From assembly GCA_035573715.1 (NCBI GenBank), contig DATLZZ010000014.1:60284-124283 (forward strand): 64,000 nt of DNA, given 5' to 3'. A program made the translations under genes and the position numbers. Below are positions 8,405-17,483 of this stretch, piece after piece; the first letter of the stretch is position 1, and every line of letters starts with the position of its first letter. The notes beneath the pieces were generated by a model. It searched no databases. It saw nothing but the letters and a program-made list of their open reading frames with translations, and was not told the DNA's origin. This stretch comes from JACPRL01 sp035573715 (GTDB lineage Bacteria; Acidobacteriota; Terriglobia; Acidiferrales; 2-02-FULL-67-57).

Positions 8405-8743
8405 ATGAACGACGACCTGCGCCTGCGCTTCGGGGACGACGAAGAAGAGCGCTTCGGCTTTCCCGAAGAGGAAGAAATCGGCGAAGAGCTCCACCGCGAC
8501 GAAGAAGAGGAAGAAGAAGGACTCGACGAACTCTACGCCGAGGAGCCCCGCCGCATACTTCCCAAACCGCCCGGGCTGGCGCCGCCGCCACCGCCACCCA
8601 TCAGCAAGCCCAAGCCGGCACCAAAACCAAAGAAGAAAGCCAGGAAGGCCAGGCCGAAGAAGCGCGCCCGGGCCCGCAAGCCCGCCCGCCGCGCCCGGAA
8701 AGCGGCGCGGCGCAAGCGCACGCCGAAGAAGCGGCGGCGCTAA
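8405..8743 (+). CDS. Charge-segregated small protein with histone H1-like basic tail
   Basis: 112 residues. Residues 1-50 are very acidic (runs such as DEEEEEEG), residues 53-70 are Pro-rich, and residues 70-112 are almost only Lys, Arg, Ala and Pro (KPKKKARKARPKKRARARK-like). The basic tail resembles bacterial H1-like and AlgP-type DNA-binding tails, but there is no folded domain to recognise. It has its own promoter and a start consistent with AGCGAAGG. It could bind DNA, RNA or polyphosphate, or be a disordered assembly factor; the function is unknown. Real coding status is supported by promoter, RBS-like sequence and coherent composition. Confidence 0.6.
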   Translation: MNDDLRLRFGDDEEERFGFPEEEEIGEELHRDEEEEEEGLDELYAEEPRRILPKPPGLAPPPPPPISKPKPAPKPKKKARKARPKKRARARKPARRARKAARRKRTPKKRRR

Positions 8744-8760
8744 CTGATCTTCCTTCCTCC

Positions 8761-9435
8761 ATGCGCAAAGTACTGAAGTGGACGGCGCTGGTCGCCGTGC
8801 TGCTGCTCGTGGGCGCGTTCGGCGTGCTCACCTATCTGGCCGGCAGCCCGAAGGACGCTTACGGAATGGTGCGCTACGCCCTGCCGCAGATGCGGGGCGG
8901 CGAGCTGAAAGTGGGCGACGCGGCCCCCGACGTCGAGTTGCTGGCGCTGGATGGCCAGTCGCGCTTCCGCCTGCGCGAGCGCCTCGGCCGGAAGCCGCTG
9001 GTGCTCATCTTCGGCAGCTATACCTGACCCCCGTTCCGGCGCCAGGTCGGCGACCTTGTCCGAATGTACGAGCGCTTCGGCGACCGGGCCGACTTCCTCA
9101 CCGTCTACATCCGCGAAGCGCACCCCGACGACGAATGGCAGATGCAGCCCAACCTCGATGAAGAAGTCTGCTACCTTCAGCCGAGGAGCTTGGAGCAACG
9201 AGTCGCCATCGCCAACGACTTCGCGCGCCGCTTCCAGTACCCGCTGCCGCTGGCCGTGGACGCGATGGACGACGCCGCCAACCGCGCCTACGCCGCCTGG
9301 CCGGAGCGGCTCTACGTGATTGAAGCCGACGGGCGCATCGCCTACAAGGGCGGCGTCGGGCCGTTCCACTACCAGCCCAGTGAAGTCCGCGCCTGGCTGG
9401 AAGCCAGGTTTCCGGCCCCGGCTTCCGCCCGCTAG
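8761..9435 (+). CDS. Iodothyronine deiodinase-like selenoprotein (TGA at 9025-9027 read as Sec89)
   Basis: Two open frames in the same phase (8761-9024 and 9028-9435) are separated by one TGA. Reading TGA as selenocysteine gives 224 residues: a membrane anchor (about 5-27), then a thioredoxin-like domain with FGSYT-U-PPFRRQ, where deiodinases have Sec. Conserved deiodinase features continue after the TGA: VYIREAHPDDEW, AYAAWPERLYVIE and GGVGPFHYQP. A SECIS-like hairpin follows the TGA at the proper distance. The thiol/selenol redox chemistry is expected to act outside the membrane; the bacterial substrate is unknown. The gene starts 18 nt after the preceding gene. Confidence 0.9.
9025..9055 (+). 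promoter_or_regulatory. UGA codon and bacterial SECIS-like hairpin
   Basis: After TGA (9025-9027), GGCGCC (9038-9043) pairs with GGCG-A-CC (9049-9055, A9053 bulged) around the loop AGGTC (9044-9048). The loop begins 16 nt after the TGA. The E. coli fdhF SECIS also has a short upper stem with a bulge and an AGGUCU apical loop bound by SelB. Confidence 0.75.
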
Positions 9436-9445
9436 AAAAAAGGCC

Positions 9446-9496
9446 TTGACAAGGCGAAGCGGCGCCTGTTAATAGTTAACCATATGGTTAACTATT
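9446..9496 (+). promoter_or_regulatory. arsR-family promoter with a perfect 26-bp palindromic operator
   Basis: TTGACA (9446-9451) is followed 17 nt later by TTAATA (9469-9474). AATAGTTAACCAT (9471-9483) is a perfect inverted repeat of 9484-9496, and the centre is exactly the first base of the ATG at 9484. The operator therefore covers the -10, the transcription start and the first codons. There is no Shine-Dalgarno, which suits a leaderless mRNA. Confidence 0.75.
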
Positions 9497-9858
9497 CACA
9501 CAACGCCCTCGACGCTACCTTCTCCGCCCTGGCCGACCCCACCCGCCGCGCCATCCTGGCCCGCCTGGCCGCGCGCGAGCGTACCGTCAGCGAGCTGGCC
9601 GAGCCCTTCCGGGTCTCGCTGCCTGCCGTTCTCAAACACCTGCGCGTGCTGGAGCGCGCCGGCCTGCTGGCGCAGAAGAAAGAGGGCCGGGTCCGCCGCT
9701 GCCGGCTGGAGGGCCGGCCGCTCGAGCAGGCCGAGCAGTGGATCGACCGCTACCGGTGCCTGTGGGAGAATCGCTACCGCCGGCTCGACTCCTTGTTGGA
9801 GGAGATGAAGAAGGCGGAAAAGAAATCCCGACGGAAGCGAGGAGGAACGCACCGATGA
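9484..9858 (+). CDS. ArsR-family winged-helix transcriptional regulator
   Basis: 124 residues. The HTH is plain: LADPTRRAILARLAARERTVSELAEPF with recognition helix SLPAVLKHLRVLERAGLL, then a wing with KEGRVRRCRL. There are no ArsR-type metal-binding Cys pairs, as usual in the subgroup coupled to SRPBCC proteins. It most likely represses its own operon through the palindrome around its start codon. The next gene overlaps it by ATGA, and a DoxX-like and a DUF1428 gene follow. Confidence 0.92.
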   Translation: MVNYSHNALDATFSALADPTRRAILARLAARERTVSELAEPFRVSLPAVLKHLRVLERAGLLAQKKEGRVRRCRLEGRPLEQAEQWIDRYRCLWENRYRRLDSLLEEMKKAEKKSRRKRGGTHR

Positions 9859-10340
9859 GCACTCAAGCCTTGCAGGTCACCACGCCCAGCGAGCGCGAGA
9901 TTGCCCTGACGCGCGTGTTCCATGCGCCGCGGCGGCTGGTGTTCGAGGCCCACACCCGGCCGGAGCTGGTGAGACGGTGGCTGCTGGGCCCGCCGGGCTG
10001 GTCGATGCCGGTGTGCGAGATTGACCTGCGCGTGGGCGGCCAATACCGCTACGTCTGGCGGCGCGACAAGGACGGCAAGGAGATGGCCTGCGGCGGCGTC
10101 TTCCGCGAGATCGCGCCGCCGGAGCGTCTGGTGAACACGGAGCGGTTCGACGACCCGTGGTATCCGGGCGAGGCGGTGGTCACCACGGTTTTCGTGGAGC
10201 AGGGCGGCCAGACCACGCTCACCCAGACGATGCGGTTCGACTCGAAAGAGATTCGCGACACTGTGCTAAAGTCCGGCATGGAGAGCGGCGTGGCGGTCAG
10301 CTACGACCGGCTGGATGAAGTCCTGGCGGCGGCACAATGA
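9855..10340 (+). CDS. SRPBCC/AHSA1-domain protein
   Basis: 161 residues of the START-like activator-of-Hsp90-ATPase-1 superfamily: ITLTRVFHAPRRLVFEA-like strand and helix, GGQYRYVW, GVFREIAPPERLVNTE, and the C-terminal MESGVAVSYDRLDEVL helix. These domains hold hydrophobic ligands in a deep pocket; the ligand here is not known. The ATG overlaps the ArsR stop by 4 nt (ATGA), with GGAGG upstream inside the ArsR gene, so the two are translationally coupled. Confidence 0.9.
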   Translation: MSTQALQVTTPSEREIALTRVFHAPRRLVFEAHTRPELVRRWLLGPPGWSMPVCEIDLRVGGQYRYVWRRDKDGKEMACGGVFREIAPPERLVNTERFDDPWYPGEAVVTTVFVEQGGQTTLTQTMRFDSKEIRDTVLKSGMESGVAVSYDRLDEVLAAAQ

Positions 10341-10372
10341 TGGCCGGCGAGCCGCAGGGCGAAGCCTGAGGC

Positions 10373-10393
10373 GCAGCACCGGCGCGGTGCTGC
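10373..10393. other. Strong 9-bp hairpin after the SRPBCC gene
   Basis: GCAGCACCG (10373-10381) pairs perfectly with CGGTGCTGC (10385-10393) around a 3-nt loop. There is no T tract, so it is not a standard terminator; it may protect mRNA ends or be a processing site. The rest of the 10341-10565 gap holds no convincing gene. Confidence 0.5.
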
Positions 10394-10565
10394 TCGGGTT
10401 TGTCGTCGTCGTATCCCCTCGCGCTCGCCGTCGCCGCGTTGCCGTGCGGCTGGCTCGGCGACCTGCTCCATCGCCACAGGCAGGCTCACTCATGAGAAAC
10501 TGCTGCCGCGCGGGGTACGCTCGGCGCATCTATGTATTGTCTCCAGACAGGGCCAGGAGGAACCA

Positions 10566-10970
10566 ATGAACGCAGAAGGTGCTACCGCCCCCGTTTCGAA
10601 GGCAGCGCTGTGGGGCGGGCGGGTGCTGAGCGCGCTGCCGGTGCTGATGCTGCTGTTCAGCGCCAGCGGGAAATTCCTCAAGCCGCCTGAGGTGGTGGAA
10701 GGGTTTACGCGACTGGGCTACGCGGAGAGCGCAGCGCTGGGCCTGGGAATTGTCGAGCTCGGCTGCACTCTCATCTACCTGATTCCGCGCACTTCGATCC
10801 TGGGCGCCATCCTGCTCACTGGATATCTCGGCGGCGCTACAGCCACGCACGTCCGCGTCGGCGACCCGTTCAGCATGTACATCATTCCGGTAATTTTGGG
10901 CGCCCTGGTGTGGGGCGGGCTCTACCTGCGCGAGCCGCGGCTGCGGGCTCTGATTCCGCTGCGGCAATGA
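10566..10970 (+). CDS. DoxX-like family membrane protein
   Basis: 134 residues with four hydrophobic helices (about 19-36, 55-75, 80-97, 105-122). The first begins ALPVLMLLFSASGKFLKP, typical of DoxX_2 proteins, followed by GYAESAALGLGIVELGCTLIYL. Members are small inner-membrane proteins often found beside SRPBCC and DUF1428 genes; their biochemical role is not settled. AGGAGG precedes the start with good spacing. Same direction as the ArsR group. Confidence 0.85.
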   Translation: MNAEGATAPVSKAALWGGRVLSALPVLMLLFSASGKFLKPPEVVEGFTRLGYAESAALGLGIVELGCTLIYLIPRTSILGAILLTGYLGGATATHVRVGDPFSMYIIPVILGALVWGGLYLREPRLRALIPLRQ

Positions 10971-11061
10971 GCTTGTCATCCTGAGCCCCGATGCACCCGG
11001 GCGAAGGATCTCAGCGTGGAATTTCAGCGAGGTTACAACTTCACGCGACAAAGGAGGACTC

Positions 11062-11424
11062 ATGCGATACGTGGACGGATACGTGCTGGCGGTGCCGAAG
11101 AAGAAGCTGCCGGCTTACCGCCGGATGGCGCAGATGGCGGCGAAGGTCTGGAAGAAACACGGCGCGCTGGAATACGTTGAGGCGGTGGGCGATGACCTCA
11201 ACCCGAAGTGGGTCACGCTCAAGTTCCCGCGCATGGCCAGGTGCAAGCCGGGCGAGACGGTGGTGTTCGCCTTTGTCGTCTACAAGTCCCGCGCGCATCG
11301 CGACCAGGTGAACGCCCGGGTGATGAAGGATCCGTTGTTGTCCGAGGCCCACAAGGACAAGCCCATGCCCTTCGACATGAAGCGCATGGCCTACGGCGGC
11401 TTCCGCACCCTCGTTGACGCCTGA
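11062..11424 (+). CDS. DUF1428 family protein
   Basis: 120 residues starting MRYVDGYVLAVPKKKLPAYRRM, followed by WKKHGALEYVEAVGDD and a C-terminal PFDMKRMAYGGF, the signature of DUF1428 (ferredoxin-like, ABM-related fold). The function is unknown. AGGAGG lies 7 nt upstream. It is the last gene of the ArsR/SRPBCC/DoxX group and ends before a palindromic terminator. Confidence 0.88.
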   Translation: MRYVDGYVLAVPKKKLPAYRRMAQMAAKVWKKHGALEYVEAVGDDLNPKWVTLKFPRMARCKPGETVVFAFVVYKSRAHRDQVNARVMKDPLLSEAHKDKPMPFDMKRMAYGGFRTLVDA

Positions 11425-11581
11425 GTATGCTCTCTCCTGGCCCACGGCCCGTCGGGGGCCGCCCCTCCCATGCGTTCAGTTGCATCCGGAAGGCGGCTGT
11501 AAAGCAGGTCGCATAAGACGCAAGTATGGATATCGGCGACGAGAAATCGCGCCGGTAACCCATGTTGCCCGGCGGGGCCGC

Positions 11582-11601
11582 AAACGCTGCGCAGCGTTTT
11601 T
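11582..11601 (+). terminator. Rho-independent terminator-like palindrome
   Basis: AAACGCT-GCGC-AGCGTTT (11582-11599) forms a 7-bp stem that continues into TTTTT (11597-11601) on the plus strand. It closes the ArsR-group transcript and lies 35 nt past the lepA stop on the other strand. Confidence 0.65.
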
Positions 11602-11635
11602 GAAATTTTTCCAAGGCGGGCCGCTATCAGCGGCA

Positions 11636-13447
<1,812 letters not shown>

Positions 13448-13599
13448 GGGCTTGTGCTCGGATTCTTCAGTGTGCCACAAGTTCGGATTTTCTGCGCGCC
13501 GCAGGGCTCAGGCTTGCCGCGGGGTGGCTTCGGGTATATAGTTTTGAATTTGACGCTGGCGGGGGAGTCATAGCCGGCGTAGTCTGAGTCCAAACCAGC

Positions 13600-16158
13600 A
13601 TGGCCGATATCGACAAGATTCTCGAAAAGGCGGAGAAGTACCTGAGCAAGGGCAAGTACGAAGCCGCCATCGGAGAGTACAAGTCGGCGCTGGAGATTTC
13701 TCCCAACAACATCGAGCTGCTGCGCACCATCGGCGACCTCTACGTCCGCGCCGGCTCCCCCGGCGACGCCACCCGCTACTACGGCGACCTGTTTGACAAG
13801 CTGGCCGAGCGCAACGACGCCACCAAGGCCGTGCTGCTCTTCCGCAAGTCGCTCCAGCAGACGCCGCAGCCGCCCGAGCGCCACGCCCGCCTGGGCGCGC
13901 TGCTGCAGCGCCAGGGGAAAACCGGCGAAGCGGTCGAAGCTTACCGCACCGCGCTCGACCTCTTCCGCAAGGCCGGCAACGCCAACGGCATCCTCGAGGC
14001 GCTCGAGCGCCTGACCACGCTTGAGCCCGACAACGCCGACGCTCAGATCGCGCTGGGCGAGCAAGCCCAGCGCATGAACAAGACCGACGAGGCCACCAGG
14101 GCCTTTCTCCGCGCCGGCCAGTTGCTGCGCGCCGGCGAGCTGCCCCGCGCCCTGGAGCTTCTGGAACGCGCCCACGAGCTCGCGCCCGACCGCACCACCG
14201 CTCTGGCGCTGGCGCAGGCTCGCGTCGACAACAACCAGGCCAACGACGCCGCCGAGTTGCTGCTGCCATACTACGCCGACGACACCCAGGACCTGGCTTT
14301 GCTCGAGTCTCTCGGCGCCGCGCTGCTGGCCGCCAACCGCCTGGGCGAGTCGGTCAAGGTGCTGGAGACGTTCTACAAGCTCAAGCCGGACACCTACGAA
14401 AAACTCTTCGAACTCGCTGGCCTCTACTGCGGCGCCGGCCAGGCCGAGCAGGCGGTGGAGGTGCTGGCGCGGGTTAAGGAGAACCTGTTCGCCGCCAAGC
14501 GCCAGAACGATTTCGTCGAGCGGCTCGACCAGGTGTTCAAAGCCCACTCCATGCTCGCCCCGCTGGCCGAGTTCGCCGCCTCCACCTACAACGAGCTCAA
14601 CAAGGAGGGTCGCTACTTCAACGTCCTCACCAGCTTGTTCAAGATTTATTTTCAGGCGAGCGATTTCAAGCGCGCGGTCGACACCCTCGAGCGCCTCATC
14701 GACATCGACCCCTACGACTACCACAACCAGGAATACCTGGCGCAGCTCAAGGGCAAGATTGACGACACCCGCTACCGCGCCGTCGCCTCGCGCATCGCCA
14801 GCGCCGCCAGTGTGGGCGGACAGGCGGCGGGTCTGGCGCCGGCGGAAGAAAAAGCGGACGCCACTGCCGCCATCGTCGACCCGGCGCGCCGCCGCGCCCT
14901 GCTGGAGGATATGATGGTGCAAGTGGAGCTCTTCCTCCAGTACTCGCTCACCGGCAAGGCCATCGAGAAGCTGCAAAAAGTCTGGGAACTCTTCCCCGGG
15001 GAAGAGTCGAACAACCAGCGCCTCTATGACCTCTACGCCCGGGCCCAATACTTCCCGCAGGGCTTCGGCCAGCCGCCTTCCGCCGAGGCCGGAGCCGCCG
15101 CGCCCGCGGCGCCGGCACGGGCCCCTGCGGCAGCACCGCCCGCGCCGGTGGCGGTGCCGGTGGAAACATCGAACGACCTGGCCAAGATTGCCGAGATCAC
15201 GCACACGCTCTTCCGCCAGACCACGCCCAAGACGGTGCTCAACACCGCCATCAGCGAGCTGGGCAAGTACCTGCGCGCCAGCCGCTGCCTGGGCGTGCTG
15301 GGCCGTCCCGGCGGGACGCCCTCGACCGCGGTCGAGTGGTGCGCGCCCGGCGTGCCGCAATCGCCCGGGACCGCGGTACTGAAGCTGCTCGGCCTGCTCG
15401 GCCAGTCGAACCTCGATCCGGAGAGCGGCGCGGTTCTGAGCGCGCAACTTTCGCCGGAGCTCAAACAGGTGGGCGCGCAGTCGGTGCTCGCCATGCCACT
15501 CATCGACAAGGAAAAGCAGGAGCAGCTCGGTCTCATCGTCGTCTCCCAGGCCGACCAGAACCGCACCTGGAAGCCGAATGAGGTCTATCTGGTGCGAGCC
15601 GTCGCCACCCAGGTCGAAAGTGCCGTCACTCACATCCAGCTCCGCTCGCTGATGAAGAAGTACGCCGTCGGCGACGAAGCCAGCGGCGTGCTGGGCCGCG
15701 GCAGCTACCTCGATACTCTGGTCAGCGAGGCCAAGCGCTCTCGCACCGTGGGCACCCCCATGGTGCTGGTGCTGTTCGAGCTCGACAAAGGCGCCCAGCT
15801 CCTGCGCCAGGTCGGCGAAGCGCCCATGCAGGAGCTGATGCAGAAAGCCGGCGAGACCATCCTCGCCAATGTTCGCCAGTCCGACATGGCCTTCCGCTAC
15901 ACTCAGACCTCCGTCGCCGTCCTGCTCGGCGACACCACCGCGCAGAAAGCCAAGCCCGTCGTGGAGAAACTGCGCAAGGCACTGGCCAGCCTCAAGCTCG
16001 CCGGTGCCAAAGACCCGCTGACCTTCAGCGCCGGCATGAGCGAGGCCGCGGTGCGGCCCGACTACGACGCCCTCGACATTGTCACCGACGTCATCAACCG
16101 CGCCGAATTCTCGCTCGATGAGGCGCGGAAGAAAGTCGACGCGGTCGTCGTCCTGTGA
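13600..16158 (+). CDS. TPR repeat, GAF and degenerate GGDEF-domain protein
   Basis: 852 residues. Residues 1-360 are TPR-like helical pairs (LSKGKYEAAIGEYKSALEISPNN and later similar units), followed by a Pro/Ala-rich linker near 485-515. A GAF-like domain follows (about 525-680), and the last 160 residues match a GGDEF fold, but the active-site loop reads FRYTQTSVAVLL where an active cyclase has RYGGDEF. The DILTDV-like metal residues are also not conserved. It is therefore likely a protein-protein or nucleotide sensor, not a c-di-GMP synthase. Related TPR-rich proteins act in motility or secretion, but no partner is visible. Confidence 0.75.
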   Translation: MADIDKILEKAEKYLSKGKYEAAIGEYKSALEISPNNIELLRTIGDLYVRAGSPGDATRYYGDLFDKLAERNDATKAVLLFRKSLQQTPQPPERHARLGALLQRQGKTGEAVEAYRTALDLFRKAGNANGILEALERLTTLEPDNADAQIALGEQAQRMNKTDEATRAFLRAGQLLRAGELPRALELLERAHELAPDRTTALALAQARVDNNQANDAAELLLPYYADDTQDLALLESLGAALLAANRLGESVKVLETFYKLKPDTYEKLFELAGLYCGAGQAEQAVEVLARVKENLFAAKRQNDFVERLDQVFKAHSMLAPLAEFAASTYNELNKEGRYFNVLTSLFKIYFQASDFKRAVDTLERLIDIDPYDYHNQEYLAQLKGKIDDTRYRAVASRIASAASVGGQAAGLAPAEEKADATAAIVDPARRRALLEDMMVQVELFLQYSLTGKAIEKLQKVWELFPGEESNNQRLYDLYARAQYFPQGFGQPPSAEAGAAAPAAPARAPAAAPPAPVAVPVETSNDLAKIAEITHTLFRQTTPKTVLNTAISELGKYLRASRCLGVLGRPGGTPSTAVEWCAPGVPQSPGTAVLKLLGLLGQSNLDPESGAVLSAQLSPELKQVGAQSVLAMPLIDKEKQEQLGLIVVSQADQNRTWKPNEVYLVRAVATQVESAVTHIQLRSLMKKYAVGDEASGVLGRGSYLDTLVSEAKRSRTVGTPMVLVLFELDKGAQLLRQVGEAPMQELMQKAGETILANVRQSDMAFRYTQTSVAVLLGDTTAQKAKPVVEKLRKALASLKLAGAKDPLTFSAGMSEAAVRPDYDALDIVTDVINRAEFSLDEARKKVDAVVVL

Positions 16159-16165
16159 GGCGGGC

Positions 16166-17353
16166 ATGAACCCACGCGAAGTCGTCATTCTGGCCGGCGC
16201 CCGCACCGGCATGAGCCGCTACGGTGGGCCGCTGCGCGACACCTCGGCCATTGAGTTGGGCGCGGTCGCCGCTCGCGGCGCCCTCGAGCGCAGCGGCGTT
16301 CCCGCGGCCGACTTCGACCACGTCATCTTCGGCAACGCTCTTCAGACTTCCGGCGACGCCATCTACGGCGCTCGCCACGTCGGCCTCAAAGCCGGCCTGC
16401 CCCTCGAGACGCCCGCCGTGACCGTCAACCGCCTCTGCGGCTCCGGCATCGAGTCCATCATTCAGGGAGCACACCGCCTGCTGCTCGGCGAAGCGCGCAT
16501 GGTGCTGGCCGGCGGGATGGAATCCATGAGCCAGGCGCCCCACGTCGTCCGCGGCGCCCGCTGGGGGTTCAAGCTCGGCGAAGGGACGCTGGAGGATTCG
16601 CTGGTGGTGGCGCTTAAGGACAGCTACTGCGGCTGCACGATGTCCGACACGGCGGAGAACCTGGCAAGGCTGCACGGCATCACCCGCCAGGCTTGCGACG
16701 AGTTCGCCCTGCTCAGCCAGCAGCGCGCCGAGGAGGCCTGGAAGGCCTGCCGCCTGAAGGAAGAAATCGTTCCGGTGGAGCTCAAGTCGCGCAAGGGCAC
16801 CACGCTCTTCGCGGAAGACGACCATCGCCGTCCGGAAACCACAATGGAAACCCTGGCCAAGCTCCCGCCCGCGTTTCGTCCCGACGGCGTCATCACCGCC
16901 GGCAACGCCAGCGGCATTGTCGATGGCGGCGCCGCCGTGGTGATGACCACCGAAGCGGAAGCGAAGAAGGGCGGCAAGCAGCCCTTGGGTCGCCTCGTGG
17001 CTTGGGCGGTAGCCGGCGTCGAGCCGCGCCTCATGGGCATCGGGCCCGTGCCCGCCACCCGCAAGGCGCTGGAGAAGGCCGGGCTCAAGCTGAGCGACAT
17101 GGACTTGATCGAAGTCAACGAAGCGTTCGCGCCGCAGTATCTGGCGGTGGAAAAAGAATTGGGACTCGACCGCGCCAAAGTCAACGTCAACGGCGGCGCC
17201 ATTGCGCTCGGCCATCCGCTGGGCGCCACCGGGACGCGGCTGGTGCTGACGCTGCTCTACGAGCTGCGCCGCCGGAAGGCCCGCTACGGGCTGGCCACCG
17301 CCTGCATCGGCGGCGGCCAGGGCATCGCCCTCATCGTCGAGTCGGTGTCGTAG
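16166..17353 (+). CDS. Acetyl-CoA acetyltransferase (thiolase)
   Basis: 395 residues. Catalytic residues: Cys91 in VNRLCGSGIES, His in NGGAIALGHPLGATG, and Cys in ACIGGGQGIAL. It condenses two acetyl-CoA or cleaves 3-ketoacyl-CoA. The start at 16166 was chosen because homology begins at MNPREVVILAGARTG, 8 nt after the upstream stop. hbd- and crotonase-type genes follow in the same direction, so the trio covers the three carbon-chain steps of short-chain beta-oxidation or its reversal. Confidence 0.93.
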   Translation: MNPREVVILAGARTGMSRYGGPLRDTSAIELGAVAARGALERSGVPAADFDHVIFGNALQTSGDAIYGARHVGLKAGLPLETPAVTVNRLCGSGIESIIQGAHRLLLGEARMVLAGGMESMSQAPHVVRGARWGFKLGEGTLEDSLVVALKDSYCGCTMSDTAENLARLHGITRQACDEFALLSQQRAEEAWKACRLKEEIVPVELKSRKGTTLFAEDDHRRPETTMETLAKLPPAFRPDGVITAGNASGIVDGGAAVVMTTEAEAKKGGKQPLGRLVAWAVAGVEPRLMGIGPVPATRKALEKAGLKLSDMDLIEVNEAFAPQYLAVEKELGLDRAKVNVNGGAIALGHPLGATGTRLVLTLLYELRRRKARYGLATACIGGGQGIALIVESVS

Positions 17354-17369
17354 GGTTGCCGCGGTGTTC

Positions 17370-17436
17370 GGAAGGGCGGGGCTTCAGCCCCGCCGCAACG
17401 GAGCACCGTAACTCCGGGCTTCAGCCCCTGAAGCCC
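17370..17436. repeat. Composite GC palindromic intergenic repeat, copy 2
   Basis: GGAAGGGCGGGGCTTCAGCC begins a perfect palindrome extending to 17394, followed by CGGGCTTCAGCCCCTGAAGCCC (17415-17436). The order equals copy 1 read on the opposite strand. Confidence 0.8.
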
Positions 17437-17483
17437 TTTGCTCAACCCAGCGTTTCTTCCGCTGGGGTCAACAGGAGGAACGC

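Noticed and set aside
9028..9435. The downstream half of the deiodinase read as a separate gene or as a pseudogene fragment
   Set aside because: Same phase as the upstream half, family motifs on both sides and a SECIS-like hairpin favour one selenoprotein over a nonsense mutation.
10315..10569. An 84-residue plus-strand frame between the SRPBCC and DoxX genes
   Set aside because: Arg-rich, overlapping both a hairpin and the DoxX ribosome site, with no family resemblance.
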